Part shown: positions 5,937 to 14,106 of the stretch, piece by piece
Position numbering within the stretch: the first letter of the stretch is position 1
Layout: each line of letters opens with the position of its first letter
Source of the DNA: JABWBP01 sp964522165
GTDB lineage: Bacteria; Calditrichota; Calditrichia; RBG-13-44-9; J075
NCBI GenBank assembly: GCA_964522165.1
Contig: CAZFVV010000125.1
Coordinates: 1-15,161 of the forward strand
DNA: 15,161 nucleotides
Direction: 5' to 3'
The notes under the pieces: generated by a model
What the model was told of the DNA's origin: nothing
What the model saw: only the letters and a program-made list of their open reading frames with translations
Database searches by the model: none
Translations under genes and position numbers: made by a program

Positions 5937-6713
5937 ATGAAACACCAATCACAGGGAAGTATCCCCATAAATGCCGGCGCAGAAGGGGGCGTTTTGAAAA
6001 GGCTGCTCCACGAGGGCGCACAAGCCTGGGGATTCTCCCCCGGCGCTTTACTGGCGATCTGGCTGATTCCGGTCGCCATCGTTTTAGGCGGGGTGGCCAC
6101 CGCGCTGATGGGCAAAGAAGCCTATAAGTGGTACACCGGGGAAGACCAGTTCTGCGAAATCATGCAGGTGGTATTTTACCTCACCGCTTTCGTTTTCAAT
6201 ATCCTGGTCATCAAGCAGCTCTGGAGCTCCGGGGAAAAAGTGCTCGCCTCTCTCTACGGGTTCGTATTGATAGGGCTTTTTTTCATGTTAGGGGAGGAGC
6301 TTAGCTGGGGCCAGCGGGTTTTCGGGTGGGAGACCTCCGAAACGCTGCGAGAAATCAATAAGCAGGAAGAAACCAATCTCCATAATATTCACGGTGTGGG
6401 GGCCACGTTCAAGTGGCTGCAAATGGTGATTGGCGCTTACGGAACTTTTTTACCCCTGCTGCTGCTCTTGAATCTTTCCCGGCCGGTGAAGAAGTTCTTT
6501 TCTTTTGTAATTCCCCATTACACTTTAATTCCGTTCTTTGCCCCCATGTTTTTCTGGCGTTTTTATCGCAACGTCATTTCCCCGGATCCCCCGCCCGGAT
6601 ACTATTTAGTGGTCTCCGAATTCAACGAAGTGATGGAATTTGTGCTGGCCGTGGGCATGGCGTTGTTCATGCTCTACCAGTGGCGGCGATTGAAGCAGGA
6701 GCAGGGGCAGTAG
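5937..6713 (+). CDS. Polytopic membrane protein with EELSWGQR motif, function unknown
   Basis: 258 residues, about six membrane helices (roughly 36-58, 74-93, 103-119, 163-180, 188-207 and 231-248). Polar conserved-looking clusters are GEELSWGQRVFGWETSE (119-135), ETNLHNIHG (145-153) and SEFNEVMEF (227-235). The EE-S-W-G-Q-R plus N-L-H-N pair at the ends of adjacent helices suggests a membrane active site made of Glu, His and Asn. I recall similar unnamed proteins but cannot place a family. The pattern is loosely reminiscent of intramembrane Glu/His enzymes such as CPBP proteases, without their exact EExxxR spacing. GAGGA precedes the ATG. Its place between a glycosyltransferase and export genes suggests a lipid- or glycan-linked step; this is inference. 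Confidence 0.7.
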   Translation: MKHQSQGSIPINAGAEGGVLKRLLHEGAQAWGFSPGALLAIWLIPVAIVLGGVATALMGKEAYKWYTGEDQFCEIMQVVFYLTAFVFNILVIKQLWSSGEKVLASLYGFVLIGLFFMLGEELSWGQRVFGWETSETLREINKQEETNLHNIHGVGATFKWLQMVIGAYGTFLPLLLLLNLSRPVKKFFSFVIPHYTLIPFFAPMFFWRFYRNVISPDPPPGYYLVVSEFNEVMEFVLAVGMALFMLYQWRRLKQEQGQ

Positions 6714-6724
6714 CAAAACTGCGG

Positions 6725-6766
6725 TATTTAATTGCCAATTGGCAATTACTAATTGGCAATTAAATA
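6725..6766. repeat. AATTnnn heptamer array forming a perfect 16-bp inverted repeat
   Basis: Heptamers AATTGCC, AATTGGC, AATTACT, AATTGGC, AATTAAA run from 6730 to 6764. The arms 6725-6740 and 6751-6766 are perfect reverse complements over 16 bases with a 10-base spacer. It starts 12 bases after the stop of the membrane protein gene. The same heptamers recur inside a coding sequence at 9170-9211. There is no T-tract directly after it. Confidence 0.85.
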
Positions 6767-6814
6767 TAGCGATGAAAAAATTCAACTATTTTCAATTATG
6801 CACTTAAGATACTT

Positions 6815-8563
6815 ATGATATTAGAAACCACCTTATCCAGCGAATTTACCCCCGGCACCAACCTCACCGGGGGAGTAGCCAGCGCCGATTGGCGTTACCT
6901 GCTGCCCAGCCAGGAGTTGGAACACCTGTTGTGCTTAGGCATTCCTTCCCTGCGCACCCTTACGGTGCTGTCCACCATCAGCCGGCGGGTTCACGTGGTT
7001 TCTTCCGAGCGCTACCGGGTGGAAAAAATCGAGAAGGAATTCCATAACCAGGGAGTGCCCAACGTTCAATTTATCTGCGTGGAAAAATTTTCCAATTTGC
7101 CGTTCTACCCCGGGAGCATGGACCTGGTGTACCTGGCGGATTCGCGGGGAAACGCCCGCTATCTTCGCCAGCCGGAAACCCGGCAGGAGATCAACAAACT
7201 GCTGAAACCGCAGGGAGTGCTCTATTTTGAGATCCACGGCCTGGGGCAGTGCCTCGGCAGCCGGAAAATCCTGAAAATGTTAGCCGGCCAGGGCTTCAAC
7301 CTGCAAGGGAGTTTCTGGCTGACTCCCTTCGGGGGCGATTTGCGCACCGCCCTGCCGGTAGAGGAGCGGGACATCTCCAGTTACTTTTTCAGCAACGTGA
7401 TCTACGGCCAGTCCTTCAAAAAGCGGGCGCTCAGCCGGTTCGGGAAAGCTTTGAGCGACCTGGGGCTGATCGGCGCGCTGGCCCCCCGCCACGCCCTGCT
7501 GCTGAAGCGTTCCCCGGAAAATGACACCGCAGCCAACGGTTATTCTGCCGGCCTGCCGGAATATATCTCCGCCCTCGCGGAAAAATCCGGCGTGAATCTG
7601 AGTCAATATAACTTCGGGCTTTCCGCCCGGGGAAAGTTCAACGCCAACAAGGTTATTTTCTTTCTTTTCGGCAAACCGGGAGACTCCACGGTCTCCCGCC
7701 GGGCGGAAGTAGTGATCAAAATGACCCGCTCCGCGGAGTTCAACCGCCGCTTAGAAAACGAGCACCGGATTCTCTCCCTGCTCAAAAGCGGCGCTTACGT
7801 GGATCCCGCAACTTACCCGGAGCCGCTCTTCTTCGGGTATCACAACGGGCTGGCGGCGATCGGAATGCGGGCGGTTCACGGGAAACCCTTCCGCACCCGT
7901 ACCCTGGCGACCCCGCAGTGCCCCATCGCCCGCGACGCCATCGAATGGATCATTCGCTTAGGAGGCGCTTCGGCAAAGCCGATTCCTTCCGCCGGGCCGG
8001 CAGCGGAAGCCCTGGAAAAGCTGCTGAATATGTTCCGGGGAATTTATCCCCTTGGCGAGGAAGAGGACCGTTTTCTGGCCCGCCAGCTCGAAACCGTCGC
8101 CCACAGCGAAGCTCCCTTCCCCTTGGTGTTCCAGCACGGCGACCCGGGCACCTGGAATATGATGGTCTCCGCGGAAGATAAGGTAATTGTCATTGACTGG
8201 GAGGCCGGGGAACCGGAAGGAATTCCCCTCTGGGATCTGTTCTATTTTTTCAGAACCTATGCTTCCTGGGTTTCCCGGCAACAGGGCAGCCGCGATTCCT
8301 TGAAAAATTTTTCCGAAAATTTCCTGGCTGTTTCCGCAATGAGCGAGATGCTGGCGGAAATCACCCAACGCTATTGCGCCAACGTGGGATTGAACCGCCA
8401 GTTGATCAAACCCCTGTTTTATACCTGCTGGATGCACCGCGCTCTAAAAGAGGCCACCCGCCTGACCGAAAAGACCCTGGAAACCGGGCACTATTTCAAC
8501 GTGCTGCGGATGTCCATCGCCGAACAGGATAATCCCGCGCTGGAAGCGCTGTTTCGAGATTAA
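6815..8563 (+). CDS. Methyltransferase-like domain fused to APH/choline-kinase-like phosphotransferase
   Basis: 582 residues in two modules. Residues about 20-235 look like a class I SAM-methyltransferase relative: DWRYLLP (25-31), a degenerate nucleotide-binding strand near LLCLGIPS (38-45), MDLVYLAD (102-109) and LLKPQGVLYFEI (129-140). The glycine-rich motif is weak, so catalysis is uncertain. Residues about 250-570 form an aminoglycoside-phosphotransferase-type kinase: lysine VIK302, helix C E316, catalytic HGDPGTWN (441-448) and metal-binding DWE (461-463). All key kinase residues are present. Substrate unknown; a sugar hydroxyl of the locus glycan is inferred, not drug resistance. A split pair with the same two modules lies at 13424-15144. 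The start codon has little Shine-Dalgarno, so a slightly different start is possible. Confidence 0.8.
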   Translation: MILETTLSSEFTPGTNLTGGVASADWRYLLPSQELEHLLCLGIPSLRTLTVLSTISRRVHVVSSERYRVEKIEKEFHNQGVPNVQFICVEKFSNLPFYPGSMDLVYLADSRGNARYLRQPETRQEINKLLKPQGVLYFEIHGLGQCLGSRKILKMLAGQGFNLQGSFWLTPFGGDLRTALPVEERDISSYFFSNVIYGQSFKKRALSRFGKALSDLGLIGALAPRHALLLKRSPENDTAANGYSAGLPEYISALAEKSGVNLSQYNFGLSARGKFNANKVIFFLFGKPGDSTVSRRAEVVIKMTRSAEFNRRLENEHRILSLLKSGAYVDPATYPEPLFFGYHNGLAAIGMRAVHGKPFRTRTLATPQCPIARDAIEWIIRLGGASAKPIPSAGPAAEALEKLLNMFRGIYPLGEEEDRFLARQLETVAHSEAPFPLVFQHGDPGTWNMMVSAEDKVIVIDWEAGEPEGIPLWDLFYFFRTYASWVSRQQGSRDSLKNFSENFLAVSAMSEMLAEITQRYCANVGLNRQLIKPLFYTCWMHRALKEATRLTEKTLETGHYFNVLRMSIAEQDNPALEALFRD

Positions 8564-8567
8564 GGCT

Positions 8568-8656
8568 GTGTTATAGTGTTCAGGTGTTATGGTGTTCGGG
8601 TAGAGAGTCGGTAATCAACTACCCAAACACTTGAACACTTAAACACCAGAACACCG
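8568..8656. repeat. GTGTTnnn octamer array in two inverted arms (imperfect hairpin)
   Basis: Left arm 8568-8603: GTGTTATA, GTGTTCAG, GTGTTATG, GTGTTCGG, then GTAG. Right arm 8620-8655, read on the - strand: GTGTTCTG, GTGTTTAA, GTGTTCAA, GTGTTTGG, GTAG. The arms match at about 28 of 36 positions; the GTGTT cores are invariant and the differences fall in the last three bases of each unit. The array begins 4 bases after the fusion gene stop. The rest of the 214-base gap (8657-8777) is AT-rich with no gene seen. Confidence 0.9.
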
Positions 8657-8721
8657 TTTTCAAGGAATTTTTCCCGCGCCGAAAATGTTAAATAAAACAC
8701 GCCCAAACGCTTGCAGAGCCT

Positions 8722-8727
8722 TATAAT
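8722..8727 (+). promoter_or_regulatory. Possible -10 box before the NTase/TMK gene
   Basis: TATAAT lies 50 bases upstream of the ATG at 8778, at the centre of a small AGCC...GGCT palindrome. No recognisable -35 lies at the right spacing, so this is a weak call. Confidence 0.25.
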
Positions 8728-8777
8728 TAGGGCTTGTTAATTGTTTTGTCATAAGTTTGCAACAAGGACTCAAATAA

Positions 8778-10223
8778 ATGGCCATCGAAGCGACGTTGCT
8801 GAAACTGTTTGGCGCCCTGGAAGAAAGCGGAATTCGCTATAGCCTGTTGAGAGGGTTCGAGGAATTGGCGCAAGAAGAGCCGGTGAAGGAGATCGACCTG
8901 CTGGTTGCCCCCTCTCAACTGGCGGAATTCTCCCGGATTGCCGCCCGCTGCGGGTTTATGGAAGCGCCGCGCTGGGGCTACGAACCGCACTATTTCTATG
9001 TCGCCTATGACCGCGAAGCCGCTGCCTGGTTGAAATTAGACGTTGTCACCGAACTTGCTTACGGCAAAACGCGGCGCTGGCTGCGGGTGGACCTGGCGGA
9101 GCAGTGCCTGGCCCGGCGGCAAAAGGCAGATCTGGCCGGCGCCCGCTCCTCTAAGGATGAGCCCGAAATAATTGCCAATTGGCAATTGGCAATTGACAAT
9201 TGCCAATTCACCTACGTTCTTTCCCCGGCAGACGAGTTCACCACCCTGTTTTTACACTGCCTGCTGGATAAAGGAACGTTCCGGGACGCCCGCCGGGAAA
9301 GGCTGTTGGCCTTGAAAAACCGGGCGGAAAAAGAGATCGAAATCAAAGAAACCATCCTGAAAAATTTTCAACCCTATCTTCCCGCGGGCGTTTCCTGGCA
9401 GACGATTGCGGAAATTATTCAGGAAACCGGCCGCAAAGCGCTCACGAAACATCGCAAAGCGTTTTCCGGCAGGCTTTTCCGCCGCCACCCCCTGGGCAGC
9501 ATGGCCCGCAACCTGCGCTCCCGGCTCATGCGCCGCCTGCGCCCGCTCTTGTTCATGGCAAAACGCCACGGCATCTGGATCGCTTTGCTGGCTCCCGACG
9601 GGGCCGGTAAAACCACCCTGGCGCACTCTCTGCTGAAAGAACAGTTCCTGCGCGCCAGGCTGATCTACATGGGCACGAACTTAGATTCCAGCACCGTGGG
9701 GTTCCCCACTTCAAAATGGTTGAAAAAGCGCATCAAAACCCTGGAAAGCAAAAAAGGTAAGCTCAATAAACTGGTTTTAAAACCCTTGAAGATGGTGAAT
9801 TACATTAACCGTCTGGTAGAGCAATGGTACCGGGTGGGAATGGGGATTTATTACAAATGGTGCGGGCGCACCGTGGTTTTCGACCGCTTTATCTATGACG
9901 CCTACCTAGCCGCCCCGGCTAAAACCGTGGGGCAGAAGCTTCGCCGCTGGCTAATCCGCAGCGCCTGCCCCCCGGCGGACGTGACTTACCTGTTAGACGC
10001 CCCCGGCGAGATGCTCTACCGCCGTAAAGGGGAGCATTCTCCGGAAGTCCTGGAAAAACAACGCCAGACTTTTCTCAGCTTGCAGGACAAAATCCCCAAT
10101 ATGGTAATTGTAGATGCAACTCGCTCCGCCGACCAGGTGCGCAGCGCCATTCTCTCGGATATCTGGAAAATTTACCGATTGCGAGTCTCAAGGAACGGAA
10201 CCTATGAAAGTGAAAACGACTGA
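8778..10223 (+). CDS. Nucleotidyltransferase-like domain fused to thymidylate-kinase-like P-loop kinase
   Basis: 481 residues. The N-terminal half (about 1-230) resembles uncharacterised nucleotidyltransferases: LLRGFEEL (23-30), KEIDLLVAP (37-45) with D40, and LKLDVV (85-90) with D88 as a plausible second acidic residue. The C-terminal half is a P-loop kinase of thymidylate-kinase type: Walker A APDGAGKTT (272-280), VVFDRF (366-371) as the DR motif, and a lid-like YRRKGEHSPEVLEKQR (414-429). Proteins of this type in polysaccharide clusters are probably not dTMP kinases. Phosphorylation or nucleotidylation of a glycan intermediate is inferred. AAGGA (8764-8768) supports the ATG. Residues 131-145 (IIANWQLAIDNCQFT) are encoded by a six-unit AATTnnn repeat, an apparent in-frame insertion between the NTase core and the helical part. 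The end overlaps the flippase gene by 20 bases. Confidence 0.8.
   Translation: MAIEATLLKLFGALEESGIRYSLLRGFEELAQEEPVKEIDLLVAPSQLAEFSRIAARCGFMEAPRWGYEPHYFYVAYDREAAAWLKLDVVTELAYGKTRRWLRVDLAEQCLARRQKADLAGARSSKDEPEIIANWQLAIDNCQFTYVLSPADEFTTLFLHCLLDKGTFRDARRERLLALKNRAEKEIEIKETILKNFQPYLPAGVSWQTIAEIIQETGRKALTKHRKAFSGRLFRRHPLGSMARNLRSRLMRRLRPLLFMAKRHGIWIALLAPDGAGKTTLAHSLLKEQFLRARLIYMGTNLDSSTVGFPTSKWLKKRIKTLESKKGKLNKLVLKPLKMVNYINRLVEQWYRVGMGIYYKWCGRTVVFDRFIYDAYLAAPAKTVGQKLRRWLIRSACPPADVTYLLDAPGEMLYRRKGEHSPEVLEKQRQTFLSLQDKIPNMVIVDATRSADQVRSAILSDIWKIYRLRVSRNGTYESEND
9170..9211. repeat. AATTnnn heptamer array inside a coding sequence
   Basis: Six contiguous heptamers: AATTGCC, AATTGGC, AATTGGC, AATTGAC, AATTGCC, AATTCAC. 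Six times seven is 42 bases, or 14 codons, so the reading frame is kept. The first two heptamers are identical to those at 6730-6743 in the gap before the fusion kinase gene. Confidence 0.9.
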
Positions 10224-11787
10224 TTCGGAAGCTCGACCGAAAGTTCATAAAAAAGATCACAGCAAACACGCCACCCGCAAGCAAATCCGGGGGTCCAGCC
10301 TGCTGCTGGTCGGGAAATTTATTTCCGTGGGAATTAATTTTCTCGCCCAGGTGCTGGTGGTGCGCTACCTCTCCCAGAACGATTACGGCGCCTGGGCCTA
10401 CGCCCTGGCAATCGTGGCGTTTTTCCACGGTTTCTCGTCGCTGGGACTGTTCCGGGCGGTCAGCCGCTTCGTTCCCATTTACCACGAAAAAGAAGAATTC
10501 GATAAGTTATTCGGCACCATCTTCATCACTTTCGGAACCATTTCCCTGATCGGGGCTATGATTATCGGGGCAATGTATATTGCGCCGGATGTTATCTCTC
10601 ACCTCATCAGCGGGGAAAATCAGCCCGTGGCGCTGGTGCTGGTGCTCATCTTTATGGTTCCCACCCAGGCGCTGGATGAAACCCTGATCGCGCTCTTCGC
10701 CAGTTTTTCCAGCCCCAAGGCGATCTTCGCCCGGAAATTCATCCTGGGGCCCAGCATTAAACTGCTCGCCATTCTCCTGGTCATGTTTTACCAGAGCACG
10801 GTTTTGATGATGGCCTACGCCTATTTGTTAGGCAACGTCATCGCGGTGCTCTTTTATATCTGGTGGTTCATTCGCATGTTGCAGCGGGAAGGAGTGCTGA
10901 AGAAGCTGGATTTCCGGAACCTCAGCTTTCCGGTGGTGGAGATTTTTACCTTTACCATTCCCCTGCTCACCTCCGACCTGGTCAACGTGCTGATGCACTC
11001 CACCGACACCCTGCTGTTAGGCTACTTCCACAATACCTCGGAAGTGGCGCTGTACCAGGTGATCCTGCCGGCGGCGCATTTCAATAAATTAGTGATGATG
11101 AGTTTTGCGCTGCTCTACACCCCCGCGGCCGCGCGGCTGTTCGCCAAGGAAGATTACAAGGGAATCAACGAATTGTACTGGCAGACCGCCATCTGGGTGG
11201 GGGTGCTCTCCTTTCCGCTGTTTGCCCTCACATTTTCCATGGCGAAATCCCTGACCCTTTTTCTCTACGGCCCCCGCTACGAGGTCTCCTGGGTATTTTT
11301 GCAATTGTTATCATTCGGTTACTATTTCAACGTGGTGACCGGATTCAACGGCTTGACCCTGAAGGTGCTCGGCAAATTGCGCTACGTGGTGATCATCAAT
11401 GTGGCGGCCGTGGTAATGTGCATCATCCTGAATTTGATTTTCATTCCCCTGTGGGGGGCGCTGGGCGCCAGTATTGCTACCACCACCAGCATGGTGATCC
11501 ATAATATCCTGAAACAGGCTGGCTTGAAAATGGCCTCCGGGCTGCGGGTATTTGACTGGCATTACCTGTCTTTCTACATTATCATTACGGTTGCGGCGCT
11601 GATAGTCTTTTTAGCCCAGATGTTTTTAACCGATAATATCTATGTGCTGGGCGCCCTGGTGGGCATCGTTTCGCTAACGGTCTTGAAATTGACCGCCAGC
11701 AAATTGAAAGTGGAGGAAACTTTCCCGGAAATCGCTAAACTGCCGTTGATGAAGTACCTTGTCGGCAAGAAAAAAAGCGCTGAGTAA
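10204..11787 (+). CDS. Wzx-type polysaccharide flippase (MOP superfamily)
   Basis: 527-residue inner-membrane protein with about 12-14 hydrophobic segments. The N-terminus is basic and cytoplasmic (KVHKKDHSKHATRKQIRGSS), followed by LLLVGKFISVGINFLAQVLVVRYLSQNDYGAWAYA. The pattern of polysaccharide-export MOP flippases is clear: an early LSQxDYGxWAYA, then LGLFRAVSRFVPIY and a mid-protein TIPLLTSDLVNVLMHSTDTLLLGYF. It would move lipid-linked glycan across the inner membrane. The ATG at 10204 is chosen for its AGGAACGG ribosome site and a basic N-terminus; an in-frame ATG at 10114 would lie deep inside the preceding gene. It overlaps the kinase gene by 20 bases and precedes the Wzy-like gene by 10, so the three are probably co-translated. 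Confidence 0.9.
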   Translation: MKVKTTDSEARPKVHKKDHSKHATRKQIRGSSLLLVGKFISVGINFLAQVLVVRYLSQNDYGAWAYALAIVAFFHGFSSLGLFRAVSRFVPIYHEKEEFDKLFGTIFITFGTISLIGAMIIGAMYIAPDVISHLISGENQPVALVLVLIFMVPTQALDETLIALFASFSSPKAIFARKFILGPSIKLLAILLVMFYQSTVLMMAYAYLLGNVIAVLFYIWWFIRMLQREGVLKKLDFRNLSFPVVEIFTFTIPLLTSDLVNVLMHSTDTLLLGYFHNTSEVALYQVILPAAHFNKLVMMSFALLYTPAAARLFAKEDYKGINELYWQTAIWVGVLSFPLFALTFSMAKSLTLFLYGPRYEVSWVFLQLLSFGYYFNVVTGFNGLTLKVLGKLRYVVIINVAAVVMCIILNLIFIPLWGALGASIATTTSMVIHNILKQAGLKMASGLRVFDWHYLSFYIIITVAALIVFLAQMFLTDNIYVLGALVGIVSLTVLKLTASKLKVEETFPEIAKLPLMKYLVGKKKSAE

Positions 11788-11797
11788 GGAATAACCG

Positions 11798-13405
11798 ATG
11801 GACGATTTCTTTTATCAGCTTCAACAAATTTTTACTTCGCGCCGGCGCTATTGGGGGTTAATGGCGCTGGGCCTGGGCGTGATGTTCCTGCTGGGCGCGC
11901 TGATGACCAAGCTCAGCATCGGGATTTTGTTCGGGCTGGTCAGCCTCGTAGGATTGGGACTGGTGCTGCTGACCCGCCCGGATACCGCCACCGTGCTGGT
12001 GATGTTCATGATCTACACCAATATTTCCGTGGTGGCCTATAAGCTGCACAACCTGCCCCAGGCGCTGGCCGGGGCGGTTATCCTGCTCATTTTGCTGCCC
12101 TTTGCGGTATATGTCTTTATCCGCCGGGAGAAGGTTCGCATCGATTACATTTTCCTGCTGATGCTGCTCTATTTTGCGGCGCAGCTGTTATCTTTTTTCC
12201 CGGCCATCGATAAAGAGGTCGCCCTGGACTGGATCATCACATACGTGATCGAGGGCCTGATACTGTATTTTTTGATTCTGAACGTCATCCGGCGCTCGGA
12301 AGTGCTGCGCAAGGTTACCTGGGCGCTCGTCTTGGGCGGCGCGCTGTTAGGCGCCCTCACCCTCTACCAGGACGTGACCAAAACTTATAGCAATAATTAT
12401 ATGGGGTTGGCGCAGCGCAACGTCAACTTCGGATTCGATGAAGACCGCGCCAATATGGACCCCAATCTTACCGGGAAGCGCCCCAAAATTCAACTGGCCC
12501 AGCGCGCCCAGGGATCTATCGGCGATCCCAACCGCTATGCCCAGATTTTAATCGTGCTCCTGCCGCTGGCCTACTTCCGTTTCTTCGATGAAAAAAAATG
12601 GCTGCTCAAACTATTGGCCGCGGGAAGCGCCGGATTCATTCTCAGCGGCATCTTGCTGACCTATTCCCGGGGGGCGTTCCTGGCGATTTGTATTATTATG
12701 CTGCTGATGACGGTGATGCGCTATATCCGCCCCTACCAGATTATTATTTCCGCGGTGGGAGTATTTGCCCTTATCATGGTCGCCTCCCCCGGCTACCTCA
12801 GCCGCATCGGAACCATCGGGGGCGTGCAAGGATTGTTCTCCAACGAAAAAGCCGCGGAGACCGACGCCGTCATCATGGGGCGTACCACGGAGATGCTGGC
12901 CGCGCTCATGGTGTTTCTCGACCATCCCATTGTGGGAGTGGGGCCGGGGCAATATATCAAATTTTATGCGCTGGACTACCAGGACGACCCGAATATCGCG
13001 CTGCGCAAGCTCGACAAGGGCCGCCGGGCGCACTCTCTTTATGTCGAATTGGCCGCAGAGACCGGCATCCTGGGAATCAGCACTTTTTTGCTGGTGGCGT
13101 TCTTTGCCCTCTACATGTTATGGCAGGTACGCAAACGATGGACAAGTGTGAACAGTGAATATGCCAACTATGCCGCGGCTTACTTCCTCTCCCTGGTCGG
13201 GTATCTCTCCACCGCGGTGTTTCTCTCCCTGGCGTTTCAACGATTTTACTGGGTGCTGGTGGCCCTGGCGGGTTCAACCATCCAGATTTTGAATTCCGAA
13301 GCTCCCGCAGAGCCGGCGGCGGGAAACGCTGCTGCCGGGGAAAGCGCCCTCGCCCCGCGCCCGGAAAGCGCCGCTTTGCATGAAACCCATTCCAATCTTT
13401 CTTGA
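11798..13405 (+). CDS. Wzy/O-antigen-ligase-type polysaccharide polymerase
   Basis: 535-residue inner-membrane protein with roughly 11-12 helices. The Wzy_C/O-antigen-ligase core is recognisable: GSIGDPNRYAQILIVLLPL (239-257), LTYSRGAFLAI (287-297), GRTTEM (361-366), HPIVGVGPGQYIKFY (376-390) in the periplasmic loop, and RRAHSLYVELAAETGILG (409-426) with H412. R291 and H412 correspond to conserved residues of the family. It transfers or polymerises lipid-linked glycan at the periplasmic face; polymerase versus ligase cannot be decided from sequence. The C-terminal about 35 residues are Ala/Pro-rich low complexity. AAGGA precedes the ATG. Directly follows the flippase gene. Confidence 0.88.
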   Translation: MDDFFYQLQQIFTSRRRYWGLMALGLGVMFLLGALMTKLSIGILFGLVSLVGLGLVLLTRPDTATVLVMFMIYTNISVVAYKLHNLPQALAGAVILLILLPFAVYVFIRREKVRIDYIFLLMLLYFAAQLLSFFPAIDKEVALDWIITYVIEGLILYFLILNVIRRSEVLRKVTWALVLGGALLGALTLYQDVTKTYSNNYMGLAQRNVNFGFDEDRANMDPNLTGKRPKIQLAQRAQGSIGDPNRYAQILIVLLPLAYFRFFDEKKWLLKLLAAGSAGFILSGILLTYSRGAFLAICIIMLLMTVMRYIRPYQIIISAVGVFALIMVASPGYLSRIGTIGGVQGLFSNEKAAETDAVIMGRTTEMLAALMVFLDHPIVGVGPGQYIKFYALDYQDDPNIALRKLDKGRRAHSLYVELAAETGILGISTFLLVAFFALYMLWQVRKRWTSVNSEYANYAAAYFLSLVGYLSTAVFLSLAFQRFYWVLVALAGSTIQILNSEAPAEPAAGNAAAGESALAPRPESAALHETHSNLS

Positions 13406-13423
13406 AAAGAGCCGGGCAGCGTT

Positions 13424-14104
13424 ATGCAAAACAGTTCGATAGCACAGGAAAAAGAATCCCGGGAACGTGATCCATCCCTCGCCAGCCGGGAGCAAATGGT
13501 GCAAATTTCCCGGCGGATCGATTGGCGGTTTCTCCTGCCCGAAGGCTCCCTGGGGCGGGTAGGCTGTTTCGCCCCGGCAAATAAAGATTTGCTGACCGCG
13601 CTGCAATATTTTAGCGATTCTTTGACCATATTTTCTTCCCATGAGCCGGGCGACGCCGGAATGGGAAACGTCGAACTGTTCGACCTGGCGGTGATACCGG
13701 CAACGGCTATAACGGCGCTCGAAGCGGTAAAAACTATGCTGAAGCCCGGCGGATACCTCTACTGGGAGGTGCGGCGCTCTAACCGGCGCAAAGGCGGCTC
13801 AAAAGGAGCGAAGAAATCTTTTTCCCGGCTGGCGCACGTGCGCCGCTACGCCGAATACCTGCGCGGGCTGGGCTTTGACGACGTTGCGATCCACTGGCAC
13901 CGCCCCGGTTTTGCGAATTGTAAAGAGTTTATTCCCCTGCCCGCGCTGCGCCCGGAGGAGAATGCCGCGCTCCGTTACGCCTTCTCCCGGGGCCAGAGCG
14001 GCCTGGCCGGGCGTTTAAAACTGCTGGTCGGTAGAATGGCACTGAATAGTGGATTGCTGCCCCGCCTGGCACCCTGTTTCAGCGTGGCGGCGAGGAAAAC
14101 GTAA
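13424..14104 (+). CDS. Stand-alone methyltransferase-like protein, paralogue of the fusion's N-terminal module
   Basis: 226 residues. After a polar 30-residue leader comes IDWRFLLPEGSLGR (32-45), then LFDLAVIPA (85-93) and MLKPGGYLYWEV (105-116), GLGFDDVAIHWHRPGF (148-163) and a C-terminal GLLPRLAPCFSVAARK. These blocks align in order with DWRYLLP, MDLVYLAD, LLKPQGVLYFEI, GQGFNLQGSFW and ALAPRHALLLKR of the 582-residue fusion. The SAM-binding glycine motif is eroded (GRVGCFAPAN), so it may be an inactive or divergent methyltransferase fold. The gene is 18 bases after the Wzy-like gene and 2 bases before the APH kinase gene. The start has a weak ribosome site; an internal Met25 is the alternative. 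Confidence 0.7.
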   Translation: MQNSSIAQEKESRERDPSLASREQMVQISRRIDWRFLLPEGSLGRVGCFAPANKDLLTALQYFSDSLTIFSSHEPGDAGMGNVELFDLAVIPATAITALEAVKTMLKPGGYLYWEVRRSNRRKGGSKGAKKSFSRLAHVRRYAEYLRGLGFDDVAIHWHRPGFANCKEFIPLPALRPEENAALRYAFSRGQSGLAGRLKLLVGRMALNSGLLPRLAPCFSVAARKT

Positions 14105-14106
14105 AA

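Noticed and set aside
6815..8563. Aminoglycoside resistance gene
   Set aside because: The APH fold is shared by many small-molecule kinases. Fusion to a methyltransferase-like domain and the polysaccharide context point away from drug resistance.
10114..10203. Longer start for the flippase gene
   Set aside because: It would overlap the kinase gene by 110 bases and add a non-hydrophobic, family-atypical leader; the ATG at 10204 has a better ribosome site.
8778..10223. Housekeeping thymidylate kinase
   Set aside because: The extra 230-residue NTase-like domain, the length and the glycan context do not fit a dTMP kinase, although the P-loop fold is the same.
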